Below, one piece after another: positions 37,861 through 48,550 of a stretch of 64,000 nucleotides of DNA (positions are counted from its first letter, which is position 1; each line of letters starts with the position of its first letter). The translations under genes and the position numbers were made by a program. Under the pieces are notes generated by a model. It saw nothing but the letters and a program-made list of their open reading frames with translations, made no database searches and had not been told where the DNA came from. This DNA comes from Isoetes taiwanensis. Its lineage: Eukaryota > Streptophyta > Lycopodiopsida > Isoetales > Isoetaceae. The stretch lies in NCBI GenBank assembly GCA_021234155.1, contig JAJEKV010000126.1, positions 626,357-690,356 on the forward strand, given 5' to 3'.

Positions 37861-40390
37861 GATATGAAAGATTCTTATATGCACAATCAATATTCAAGCA
37901 CTTTTCTATCCACACACTTTTTGACTCCTCTAATTAGAGCCAAAATAATAGATAAATATGACACATTAATATCCCACACATTACTACACCAGTCTTTATG
38001 TGCATTTGAGACCTTAATACATGTCTAAATTGCCATACGTTGTAACTGCATTTTAATTAAATTAGGAGACAAACATAATCAAATATTTATTAACACCAAG
38101 AACCTCCTACCGATCACAATTTCAGCTCCAATGTAATCGCATTTTGAACGCATCGGGGCTCTCAAACAACCACTAATGTTTTCCATGCTTGAACTGCCTT
38201 GGTATAATCATACGGAAAGCCCACCAACGGTGGGCAATTTTCTAGTAAATAAATAAATTACAAATTAATTAATTAGAGGTGTCAATGTAATTAAATATAT
38301 AAATTAGAGAAACATTTACGAGTCAATATATACAATTAATTAATTTAGCCTAGACATTAATTTAGCCTTAGACCATTTGTCCTCGCCTTAGAATGTGCAT
38401 GGACCGGGGCCAAGCCGAATGTGCAAGGCGAATGTGCATGGACTGCATGTGCATGTTGAATTGTAAACATCATTTTCCCCCCTCATGATGTGAAGTGGAT
38501 GTAAAATGATGACTAACTTAAATAATAATCGCTGGCATGCCCAAATACACAACTAAGCCCAAATACAACACAACACACAACACAGTGTTTCCATTCTCGA
38601 CCAGAGTCGAGAATCAAGAAATGGTCATGCAAAATATCCGGGGTTTTCAAAACAAAGACCCCCGCAGCCTTCCCCTTTGTGATCCCCGGCCAGGATTCGA
38701 GCTTGCAAGGCATGCCAGATCCGCCCAAAAGTGAGAGCATTCCAGAAGCTTGTATGCATAGCAAGAAGCTGCAATCTGAAAGCGCTTTGGTCGGGTGTTG
38801 TGGCGAAAGGTGGAGATAAGCTTTTGACCGGGCTAGCATGATCCGATGGGCGGAACATGAAAACGGTGTCATCTTCGCGCTCCATATCTCGATGCAACAA
38901 TCACGGTATCACGCCGCTGCATGCATCCTTCATCATCGACCTATGCTTCTGAGTATGCACCAAAACTCGCCCTTGTTCGCACCACCGTCGGCATATTTAT
39001 CCGCTCACACTCAAAAAAATTCAAATCGACAAAATGCTTACACTTTTTAGACACAAAAACAGAGGAATTGGTAATGCAAAACACGTAACCAAACCTCGCG
39101 GGGGTATAGCTCCGGCCGAGGATCCCAAGAGACAATCATTGGCTTGAGGACTGGTGTCGATTTCTCCGCCTAATGTCGCGTTTTTTTAAGAATCCCCATG
39201 TATGGGGCTTTGGCTTGGCTTGGGCTTTGTATGGGCCCGGCCCTTTTTATTCATTTTTTTTTCCATTCTTTTCTTTGCCTCTCCCAGCAAGCCGCAATAA
39301 GGCTAGGGTTCCGCCCATACAAGCACATTTGAGCTCCATATCCAAGTCCGCCCTTGGCTTTGATCCAAACAGAAGAGCGAGGTTTTTGCCACTATCACCG
39401 GTGCTCGCTGTGCGCCTTTTTTTTTTCCATTCTTTTCTTTGCCTCTCCTACAGCCGGGCAACAAGGCGCAGCGCTAAGAAACAAAGATGAATGACGACTA
39501 GCAAAAGAAATGACGGCCATACCTTATAAAAGATCCATAGCCTTCTTTGCTTCCGATGCATGTATGCCCGCTTTTTGCTCCAACTCTTTCCGATTCTTTT
39601 TGCATAGCCACGATTTTCTACGTAGTGTTGATTTTGCATATAGCCATTTTTCGGCGTAAAGTTGCTTAACCGCCAAAGCCGAAATTGATTAGCAAGTTTC
39701 GGGGAGCTATGGCATTGGGGAGCTTCTTCCAAGTGGTACAAAGGAACTTCGTCTCAAAGGTATGTACCAAAGTTTAAAATTCAACCATGGGCGGGAAAAA
39801 AGGCTGGTATTAAAAAAGGGGCAAAATAATACGCTGAAAAGAAAGTAAAATAAATGATTTTAAAATTCAAGCATGGGCGGAAAAAGGCGGGAATTAGAAA
39901 AAAAAGGGTAAAATAATACGTTGAAAAGAAAGTGTAAAATATAGGATTATATTTTGACGGTCCCCATATTTTGCCATGGTGCACGCTTTCTAGAATATAT
40001 TCTTATTCTAAGGTAAAATTTAACTTTTATAAGATCATGATATAATTTACACCTTATTTAACCCATTTTGAAGGTTCAAGACACAAAATGGGGACAATGC
40101 ATAGGTCTAATAGGCTCTCATAGGTTATAATGTGCATTATAGGTGCATATGTTGCTATTTACATGTGCATTAGGCATTACTCTTTACATAGCTAAATATG
40201 AGCCCAATGGTCCCGCTCTTCATATAGCTATATGGTATGGTCCATTAGAAAGGGGAGGGTCCATTAGATATGTGTCCATTAGATAATACATGGGGAGGGT
40301 CATTTTTCATGGAAAATAATGAAAATTTATGGGGAGGGTATTTTTCATAGAAAATACATAGGATGTTTGAAGGTTATTCATTTTCAATCT
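37861..40390. other. intergenic, no gene recognised
   Basis: Minus-strand 38513-38872 is open for 119 codons without a domain. TTTTTTTTCCATTCTTTTCTTTGCCTCTCC-like sequence occurs at about 39257 and 39420, and a GCGGG-AAAA-GGC block recurs at 39787-39950. CAG/CTG is scarce. Confidence 0.4.
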
Positions 40391-40394
40391 TCTC

Positions 40395-40862
40395 GACTCT
40401 CGAGCTTTGAAATTGCCCTTTTTACTCTCGAAGTCGCCTTTTTTCGACCTCGCGAGTCGAAAGGCCCTCAAACTTGCATTTTTCGCTTTTGATCCGCTTT
40501 CTCAACTCACGGAAGTCGAAAGGCCTTCGACCCCTAAAATCTGCGTTTTCTTTTGAATCGGCTTTCTCTCGACTCGCGAGTCGAAAGGCCTTCCGACCCC
40601 TAAAACCGTGGTTTCTCGTTTGAATCGCTTTCCTTTCGACTCGCGAGTCGAAAGGCGGCATTCCATCCCTAAACCCGTGGTTTTTTTTGAAGTCGCTTTC
40701 TCGACTCATGAAGTCGAGAAAGGCCTTCCTCGACCCCTAAAATCAAGGCTGCTGCGCGAGTTCCTTCTCATCAAGTCGAGAAAGGCCTTCTGACCCCTAA
40801 AACTCAAGCGTTTTCACTTTTGAGTTTTCCTTTCGACTTATGAAGTCGAGAAAGGCTCTCGT
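40395..40862 (+). repeat. minisatellite, seven units of about 65 bp with palindromic core
   Basis: The GTCGA(GA)AAGGC landmark recurs at about 40455, 40515, 40580, 40647, 40713, 40775 and 40845 (spacings 60-70 bp). In several units it is preceded by CGACTCGCGAGTCG or CGACTCATGAAGTCG, a dyad of 14 or so bases, and followed by CTTC-GACCCCTAAAA and a CGTTTT-type segment. Units are too diverged for a CRISPR array and no cas-like gene exists here. Confidence 0.9.
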
Positions 40863-41651
40863 GCCTGTATTTTCCAAAATGGCCCTAAGAACTGTTTTTA
40901 TTTTAATTTTTGCCCTGCATCACTTGACTAACTTGATTTTGTCTTTTGTAATCCTTATCTTGACCAGATTTGGGAGCAATGAAAAGACCAGTTCATTGAA
41001 GAAAGATGTCGAAAGAGGGTGGTGACATCGCTTGACATACAAGCACGCGGGCCTATGAAGGAACTCCTCATACAAATTTCTATCGCCCTCAGAAGTTGTC
41101 TGTGACTTGACAGAGCTCCAACCCGCCGCTTGCACTAGGTGGTTCATGTGAAGAGGGTGTAATCATTGTGATAATAATGCACCACTATGGTCGCTCACCC
41201 ACCCAATCATAATATATATTGTAATGAGCCCATTTATAAATATAAGGTATCTCAAAACTAGTATTTTTGGTAATTAAGTAAACAATTTGCTTATTTTTGT
41301 TGGAATTTGTGATCTCTTGTCTACCCACCTAAGAAAATAGAGCCAAAATGTCATGGTAAAGGAATTCACCCTCACGCTAAAAACTCTTATTTTGATGACA
41401 AATAAGCCCCAAAACAGTGGACTCAACTCAAGTATCCGGCAAAAAATCGGGAGAAAGCTTTGGATGCATAGTAACACTAAAAATTTGAATTAAGGACAGT
41501 TTTCTGCCTGGTGCTCCTTTTGTGTAAAATAACGAGTTCAAAAAAGTGGAAATGGAATGAGTCCCACTTTTAATTAAATACTTACTTTTTCTTTTTTTTT
41601 TTTAGACATGTGCTCGTGTTTTTTCTTTTTTCTTTTCTTTTTCTTTTGCAG
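40863..41651. other. intergenic, nothing recognised
   Basis: No supported gene. Positions 41585-41651 are a pyrimidine-rich stretch ending TTTTGCAG, which may be the 3' end of an intron of the gene at 41652. Confidence 0.45.
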
Positions 41652-42209
41652 AGATCCGTTAATCGGACGTTAACGAGATTTATGCTTCAGATATTTATTT
41701 TATTATTTTATTATGGAAAGTAAGAACTATAATCCTACTATTAGCAATTATGATGATCGCCACTTTCGTCAGCCGGTGTAGATATATGAAAAGGATCGTG
41801 TCCTTACTTACAAGCAATATATGCGACGTCTGCCTTCCAAAGAAAATGAAAAAGAGTCGCATCATTTTTTTCTTGCAGCCTATTCCTCGTTATAAGACTA
41901 ATGTAAGTACTTTACTTTTTGTTTTTTGTTTTTGGATTTTTAGTTATTTAGTTTTTATTATTCAACTCCTGCTATTTGATTTCTGTTTTCTTTTTTTTTA
42001 TCTAATTTAGGCATGGTATATTGTCACGCCTATTGGCAAAAGTTCCATTTCTAAATGGTCGAATACAATGGCTGCAATAATTCATCCTGAGACTCGAATA
42101 TATAATAAGACTAGTAAGGTGTCTTTAGTTTTTCATCTTTCAGGTGCAAGAGTGCCGTCTGATGTAGGCATGACTATTACTAGGCACAAGAGCACTCCGC
42201 TTATGAAAT
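41652..42209 (+). pseudogene. unknown two-exon gene, copy 2
   Basis: Exon a spans about 41652-41902, preceded by TTTTGCAG and followed by GTAAGTAC. Exon b spans 42011-42209, preceded by CTAATTTAG and followed by GTGAG. Exon b is fully open for 66 codons and reads AWYIVTPIGKSS..., IHPETRIYNKTSKVS, SGARVPSDVGM. Exon a reads ESKNYNPTISNYDD, then IYEKDRVLTYKQYMRRLPSK, then PRYKTN in shifting frames, so this copy seems damaged. I do not recognise the family. A second copy of exon a lies at 27085-27320 and an intron piece at 33330. It may derive from a mobile or duplicated gene. A further short open piece at 42327-42375 could be another exon. Confidence 0.55.
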
Positions 42210-42610
42210 GTGAGTTTTTCTAGTTTTCTATTTGCGTTTTCCTTTATTTGTTATTTATTTTCTTACTGTTATTTTGAGGTATTTTGAGGTATGAGGTACT
42301 GTTATTTGTATGGGTCTGATTAGCCAACTTATGAATGATGATGCAACTATACGGGCATACTGTGCTATTTGATATATTTTTCGTTTAATTATCTTTTTTC
42401 ACGCCTCTCATTTCTATAATTATGTAAATTAATTTAGTTAGCTCTAATATACTTTTACTATTTCCGTGAAGTTGCAAAGCGTAAGGAATACTTCTAGGAA
42501 TCCTTTATCGGAGTTAAAATGCCCTTGTGTGCTTCAAAATCTTCCGAAATGTCTACAAGACAAGAGATTGTTCCCAGAGGGAGTTAATTTGAAGGAGAAT
42601 GAAGTTCACA
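42210..42610. other. AT-rich sequence after the unknown gene
   Basis: No further supported exon. Confidence 0.4.
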
Positions 42611-42616
42611 AACCAT

Positions 42617-43056
42617 AACACAAACCATTACATTACACAAAGTTAGAATTAAATTCTCCTTTAAACCCCCTTTGTTTGGATGCATATTCACACCTGGGGG
42701 TGACTCCGAGCAACGAGAGTCAAGTGGATAGGTATATTCGCTTTTATTCCTTAATCTACACCGCATACAAGGTTCCTTCGCTTGTGGGTATGGATGTATA
42801 GGATTTGTTATATTGTGATAACCAGATTCGCAAAATACTATAAAGATTTCGTGCAATATACTACATGGTGTTAATTTTGTAACGTGCAAAACATAATGCA
42901 GAGGCAATATACTACATGGTGTTAATTTTGTATGTGCAAAACATAATTGCGGGCTCTCGCCGCCCTACGCCACCCCCGTGTGAATATGCACCCAAACAAA
43001 AGGGGGGTTTAAGGGGAATTTAATTCCCTAACTCGCGTAAGGTAATGGTTTGTGTT
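42617..43056 (+). mobile_element. family A inverted-repeat element, tandem copy 1
   Basis: The left arm AACACAAACCATTACATTAC is mirrored by GGTAATGGTTTGTGTT at 43041-43056. The inner arms are CCCCTTTGTTTGGATGCATATTCACAC and its reverse (GTGTGAATATGCACCCAAAC). The interior carries a duplicated ATATACTACATGGTGTTAAT block (about 42858 and 42907). It is non-coding and is followed at once by a second copy. Confidence 0.85.
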
Positions 43057-43062
43057 TTTTTT

Positions 43063-43509
43063 TAACCTATAACACAAACCATTACATTACACGAGGTTAG
43101 GAATTAAATTCCCCTTAAACCCCCTTTGTTTGGGTGCATATTCACACCTGGGTGACTCAACCCAGAGCCGCTGGATAGGTATATTCAAGCCCCTTATTCC
43201 TTAATCTACAATCGCACAAGGTTCCTCGCTTGTGGGTATGGATGTGTAGGATTTGTTATATCGTATAACCGTCATTCGCGAAAAATACTATAAGATTTCG
43301 TGCAATATACTACATGGTGTTAATTTTGTATCGCAGAAAACATAATTGCAGAGGCAATATACTACATGGTGTTAATTTTTATACGTGCAAAACATAATTG
43401 CGTGGGCTCGGCCGCCCTCTACGCCAGGTGTGAATATGCACCCAAACAAAAGGGGGTTTAAGGGGAATTTAATTCCCAACTGTAATGTAATGGTTTGTGT
43501 TATAGGTTA
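43063..43509 (+). mobile_element. family A inverted-repeat element, tandem copy 2
   Basis: The termini TAACCTATAACACAAACC (43063) and GGTTTGTGTTATAGGTTA (ending 43509) are exact complements. Length is 447 bp. The interior matches the preceding copy, including the duplicated TACATGGTGTTAAT block. No transposase is encoded, so it must have moved using another element's enzyme, if it is a DNA transposon. Confidence 0.9.
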
Positions 43510-43860
43510 AAATTTTTTGTTCTTCGGGGCAAAAACAAACAACATTACATCACACTTGATGAGTTGATGGTATGTTGTGTTCGACCCTAACAAACAAACA
43601 TACAATACATTATTAATATTTTAGATCATAGGAGCAATGAAATAAGAGAGTGCTATGAAATAAGAGAGTCATTACAAAAAACAAGCAAACACAACTAAAC
43701 ATAGTAGAAAACATTTGTAATGATGTTGTACTCATGTTTAAAACATTTTACTCATATGTTTATATTTAATAACTAAAAATAGCAAATGAAATCGAATATT
43801 GACCGCAAGATAAACAACAATCGGGCCACTAAAAAAAAACGTGGTGTGCAATGTCAAATG
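43510..43860. other. AT-rich intergenic sequence
   Basis: No gene recognised. Confidence 0.5.
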
Positions 43861-43861
43861 T

Positions 43862-44190
43862 TCAATCTGAACTCAAAATCGTATAACCAATGTTCAATCC
43901 GCATTCGGATATGACATGGTGACGCTCATGTTCATGTCCAAAGTACCAAACAGCTTTTGCACAAAGAATCTTTTGCGGCCGGACAAAAGCAGGTGAAGAT
44001 GCTTTATGTCCCTCTCTCTGCCTAGATTCAAGACATGGCATGCCCGCAATTACTATATCAAGTTTCATGCCTTCTGGTAGAGGTGGTCGAGGAAGCTCAA
44101 GACAATTTAGTTTTTTCCATTGCTCCTCTTCATCAATCCACTGAAAGAAGTCAGACCATGTGAGACTATCATGTACGTGTTCTAAAAGTT
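43862..44190 (-). CDS. unrecognised open segment, about 110 codons
   Basis: The minus strand is open from about 44190 to the stop at 43862. It reads WSDFFQWIDEEEQWKKLN, then LPRPPLPEGMKLDIVIAG, CLESRQREG, VWYFGHEHE and a C-terminus LNIGYTILSSD. The acidic-basic WIDEEEQWKKLN segment and proline-rich LPRPPLP look like real protein rather than chance. A TTTTAG lies immediately upstream at about 44189-44194, a possible splice acceptor. It follows the kinase pseudogene on the same strand and could be a downstream exon of that locus, but it does not resemble a CDPK or CRK C-terminus. Function unknown. An isolated exon, a pseudogene remnant or part of an unknown gene are all possible. Confidence 0.35.
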
Positions 44191-44219
44191 AAAAACATTT
44201 ACATAATGCTCGTACGCCA

Positions 44220-44860
44220 GTAAGTGAATTGAGGATCCTTCACAAGTTTCTTCTCACAACACCTTTTGCACTAGTACCGATCAAGGCCATGGCTTTCTCA
44301 CGAAAATCCGGCTTTTTCTTCAAAACCCGCAGGGGTAAAAATGCCGCCCCGCCTTATCCTAAAAGGCCTTCTCGCCACATAGCGTAATGTAGGTTATAAC
44401 TCCTATACTCCATACATCGATTCAAATTCGTCGACTTCCTCTTGAGTACTTCCGGGCAACATAGTATGCACTTCCCACAATGTCACAAAAAGCGCTTTTG
44501 CTCATGAGCAAAAGGGATAACGTTAGTACATGCACCTAAACTAAGATACAATAGAAAAAAAATTCACAAGCTATGCAATCCTAAAAGTTAATTTAGAAGG
44601 ATCGCTACCCCGGTCCGGAGCAAAGTCGAAGACCAAAATATGTTGCCTTTAACAATGAATCTGACTCGTGATTTGAATAAGAAGTTCGAAGGCAGTAAGA
44701 AATGTCTTAGAGGCAAATTCACGCCCGAGATAAGCTTCCCCGTGCGCCGTAAATATATACCTCGCTTTAGATCACTGCGGACAACACCCATTGAGATGGC
44801 AAATCGGCTACGACTTTAACATTTGTCTTACAAGAACAAAGAACATCTTTCTACCAGACG
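44220..44860 (-). pseudogene. Ser/Thr kinase of the CDPK/CRK type, decayed
   Basis: Minus strand. In order: QMLKVVA/ICHLNG and GVVRSDLK near 44780-44850 (subdomain VIb, normally FCHLQGVVHRDLKPEN); an intron-like gap (about 44695-44772); NFLFKSR and LLKATYFGL near 44610-44695 (subdomain VII, DFG altered to YFG); CDIVGSAYYVA near 44456-44490 (activation segment); DVWSIGVITYITLCGEKAF near 44365-44420; then KKKPDFREK and EKKLVKDP. These match calcium-dependent or CDPK-related kinases. Frames change at least five times, the catalytic HRD Asp context and DFG Asp are altered, and the expected PE after YYVA is out of frame. It is a pseudogene as read, unless consensus errors account for the shifts. 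Confidence 0.8.
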
Positions 44861-45483
44861 CTTCCATCTTTCCCGCCAAACAAGAATGTCAATGATATTA
44901 ATTACAAAACTCTACAAAGAATCGTAATACAAATAATGAAGCCGCAAGTCCAATCGCCACTTTAGCAAGGATTCTATCCAACCGAGCCATCATGCACAAA
45001 TCCGAGCACAACTAAGCAAGAATTACCCCCACCGAAAAGCAACAGATTTGTTTCCATCATAGCATAAGGAAATCACACTAGCTAATTAAGCTTCAATAGC
45101 GATTATTAAAAAGAACCTCGTAAAACCCAAGGTATCTATCAACCCAAGGTAATGTCAATAGTACGCCTTAGAGCTTAAACCCCTAGTCCGTGGAAGGATT
45201 CGATACATAAACCGTATGGTTCCCGTCCAATGTAAGATGGGTACAAAACTTTCCTTGCGGATCATCACATAGACAAACAAGGATTTCTCCCATAAAAATC
45301 ATCGCTTGTTCTCTAACCCTAAAATCCTTTCTTCCACTTCCACTAACCCTAAAGTAAAGGGTCTGGAGCTCGATACTTGCATGTATTTTGGGAGTAAAAG
45401 AGATAAATTATTTGTGAAGGAATAAATATGCAATGCAAAACCATTGTAAAACCATAGATAAATATGCCATTGAAATATGCATG
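44861..45483. other. no recognised gene
   Basis: This could contain upstream kinase exons, but none were identified with confidence. Confidence 0.4.
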
Positions 45484-45596
45484 CACTCTAGATATACCGA
45501 TTAGTATGCCCTCGTCTTGTACCATGAAATCATATGAAAACCATGCCAAAGGCTGCAAAATCACAAAAAATCCCCTGCTATAATGCTAGATATTGA
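45484..45596 (+). repeat. dispersed repeat family B, copy 3
   Basis: GCACTCTAGATATACC through CATATGAAAACCATG to CCCCTGCTATAATGCTAGATATT matches the copies at 6455-6595 and 62400-62525. Confidence 0.7.
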
Positions 45597-45687
45597 AGGA
45601 GAATGTTGCTGCTATACCACTGCCTGAGGAAGTTTTTGTAGTAGGTCAGATGGTTGGCGAGCTGAGAGTGTTGTAGGTCAGGTTACA

Positions 45688-45870
45688 ATGGGCGCCAACA
45701 CTTCCAAGAATAGCCAAGTGATTAAGCAACTATCTGGCATTGAGATTGAAGAAGATGTTTATGATGTTGAATTTTATGATGAACTCAACAAAGTGTATCT
45801 TAATAGTGCGAAGGCAATAGGGAAATACTCAGGGCCTGTCATAAACACTCAAGACACCTTCAACAGCTAA
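45688..45870 (+). CDS. small ORF, 60 codons, unknown
   Basis: The frame begins MGANTSKNSQVIKQL and ends with a stop at 45868-45870. The protein is short, acidic and asparagine-rich, with no domain I recognise. The MGxxxS start would fit an N-myristoylation signal, but so short a match is weak. The frame before the ATG is interrupted by a stop near 45676, so the ATG is the natural start. No transcript evidence is visible. It may be a chance ORF. Confidence 0.25.
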   Translation: MGANTSKNSQVIKQLSGIEIEEDVYDVEFYDELNKVYLNSAKAIGKYSGPVINTQDTFNS

Positions 45871-46918
45871 ACATTTAATATCAGCGATGCTGATATGAAT
45901 TAGTTAATCGGCAGGATCTCTGCATTAAACAAGAATAGAGCTATGTGACTGTGTTTGTATTTGTTGCACAAGTGTATTTTGCAGTTGATCACTGTAACTT
46001 TTAGTTGGAAGCAATATTACATTTTTGTTTGAATTCTGAACTACAAGCATTTTTTATAAATGTCCTATTGCAAATTTTGAGCTATGAAGCTTTGTTGTAA
46101 AGTGTGATGCAGTGTAATGCTTTCATTATAATTCGATGCTTTGTCTTGGAACAAGTAGTAGAGCTGGAAGTACATGTTAGTGGACCTGAAATTACAAGTT
46201 TAAAATATAAGTAAATTTGCAGTAATTCCACCCCAAAATGAATTATTACCAACAAAAAAGAGCATCCTAAGCATTTAAGACAAACAAACAAGTCAAATAG
46301 ATAGATAAATACTTATGGACACACACCCAGATGGCAACAACTGTGTGGGTTGAAGTGGGTTCTTTCCCCACTTACTTTATAATGATCATGACCAGTTTCA
46401 CAATGAGACTGAGGCAGTTTCAGAAGATGCATTGGTCTGGAATGCAAAAGAAAACTAATATACATGCATCCATATATGCAAGTGATCTTGTTTTGAATCA
46501 TAAACTCAAAAAGGTGAAAGAAAGACATTAGATGAATGTAAAAGCAACTTAGCTTCAATTTAGGTCTCTCATCTACACAAGTAATGCAACGTAAACCAAA
46601 TTCCTTCCTTGAATTGCAACATTTCATCGCAACTTGTTATGTTTCAAATTTAGTTCATATTCTGCAAATTTACACACTATTTTGCAAATTTACGTGACGA
46701 TTTTGCTGGATTTACCTTACATTCTCAAAAATTTACTTGACATCCCCCCTTGGATTAAAGCTAAGTTTTTTCCACGTAACAAGAATTCTCCTCTAAGTTG
46801 CATTTGATAGGGTTAACCATCGATTCGCGTGTCGGCATAGTTTCCCTTGCTAGAATGCAATCTAAAAGAGCATTCTCTTATACAAGAAGAAGGTGCATTC
46901 CTTTCGACTAAGGGCTTG
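45871..46918. other. no recognised gene
   Basis: Short frames only. Confidence 0.45.
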
Positions 46919-47758
46919 CATAGGTAGGCTTGTCATTCATTATAGCAGCAGTATACAAGGTTTGAATAATATAGATGGGGAGTTGACCATAGGAACAATG
47001 TCGAGCTATCCCATATGGAAGAAAGTGTGCATAGGCAGTATAGAAGGGTAGTGGCGACAACTTCTCATCGGGATGAAAAACCCCGCCCTTTCGGGTTTTC
47101 GAGGAAAACCCTAATGAGAAATGGTCGCCAACAACCTTGGATGGTTGCCTGGAGAATCGAAGGAAGTGGGGCAATGGCGTATGCAAGATGGAGCGGATCT
47201 GCGAGATGGCATAATACCTGCAAAAGAAAGGAAATACATAGAAGGCACCCATTAACAGTTAAGGAGAACAACAACGTGCATGACGACGACACGACAAGCT
47301 GCACAACAATAAGCACCAAAAAAACAGATGTAAGTGATTCGTAATGAGGAGAAAATCAACAATACATGGCATAATGGAAGATAGGAGGGTGGAGGGAAAA
47401 AGCATCACCTAGCAGGTGGAAGAAAGAACATGATAAAAAAGATTTTTGCGTCACCCTTAGAGTGGAAATAAACAGCATCACCCACAAGTGAAGAACAAGG
47501 CAGCACCATGCAGGTGTAAAAACCTGATTATAGCAATACCCGGGGGGTGGACAACAATAAGGCATGCATGAATAGAAACACATGTGGAAATCAATAAACA
47601 AGCCCCCAAGCAATCAGAGCGGGAAGGGAGGGGGGCAATGAGAGAAGTGTTGCTGTGAGAAGACACCAATAACCGACCTCGAATATGGAGTGTACTTATA
47701 TAATAACTCGTCCCTGCCCAGAATGGCGATCCGAGGGCACAAATCGATGCTATTAGAT
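46919..47758 (+). repeat. dispersed repeat (LINE 3'-UTR-like), first of two tandem copies
   Basis: Begins TAGGCTTGTCATTCATTATA and contains GGGTTTTCGAGGAAAACCCT (about 47091-47111), a fold-back motif shared with 57620-57660, 62900-62935 and 63480-63500. It ends near CAGAATGGCGATCCGAGGG (47720-47740). Compare 47759-48550. The 109-codon plus frame across it is probably not a gene. Confidence 0.7.
47400..47522 (+). repeat. small palindromic repeats, block 1
   Basis: Four GCATCACC...GGTGGAA-type units at about 47402, 47450, 47475 and 47500. Each can form a short hairpin. Confidence 0.65.
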
Positions 47759-48550
47759 AGGCTTGTCATTCATCACAATGGCAGTATACAATGTGTGGGA
47801 AAATTTGAATGGGGAGCTGACCATAGGAAAAATGTCTAGCTACCCCATAAATGAAATAAGAAATATGCAAAGGCAAGAGAGAGGACAATGGCAACAATGA
47901 GAAAACCCTAATGAGAAACGGTCATCGGCCTCGAGGGTGCCCTGAAGAGCAAGGTAGAAAATTGGTGAAGCCAGCCAAAATGCGCATCAACGCCATGGAA
48001 TGTGTGAAACCTGAAAAAGGAGAAATGCCTAGAAAGTACCCGTTAAACATAAGGAAAAATATGTACAACCATGGCAGGCGAGCACCCCCTAAGAAAATAG
48101 CCCCTAGAAAGCAAGAAACACCCATTAGACATTAGGAACTGGAAACAACATATATAGAAAAAGAAAACATCACTAAGAGGTGAAAAAAAAAAATAGTGTC
48201 ACCAACGGGTGGAAATCATCTCGCATCACCCAACGGGTGGAAAGATATAGAGAGCATCACGCAGTGGGTGGAAAATAATTTGCATCACCCATCGGGTGGA
48301 AAAAGCATCACCCAATGGGTGGCCAGTACTGAGCAGAAACATATAAAAAATAGAGGAACCCAAACAATACATAAGGGCGGGTAGTGTGGGAAGCAATGGA
48401 CAAGGAAAGAGATGTCACTTTGGAGAAGACGCCGATAACTAGCCACGTGAATGACGAAAGCACATATATCGCTCGTCCCGCCCCAGTAATAATGATCCGA
48501 GGGGCTCGGTCCGATGCCATTATGGGAAGGGACTCGCAAAGAACACAAAA
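47759..48550 (+). repeat. dispersed repeat, second tandem copy
   Basis: Same order as 46919-47758: AGGCTTGTCATTCATCACAA, GGGGAGCTGACCATAGGAAAAA, AAAACCCTAATGAGAAACGG, palindromic units, then TAATGATCCGAGGGGCTCGG. Copy spacing is about 833 bp. The second copy has an expanded palindromic block. Confidence 0.7.
48193..48325 (+). repeat. small palindromic repeats, block 2 (five units)
   Basis: TCACCAACGGGTGGAAA, TCACCCAACGGGTGGAAA, TCACGCAGTGGGTGGAAA, TCACCCATCGGGTGGAAA and TCACCCAATGGGTGGCCA occur with irregular spacers of 3-20 bases. CACCCA and TGGGTG arms pair around a 0-2 base loop. The unit number differs from the sister block at 47400. Confidence 0.85.

Noticed and set aside
40395-40862. 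CRISPR-like array
   Set aside because: Units are diverged along their whole length, with no unique spacers between identical repeats, and this is a plant nuclear sequence without cas genes.
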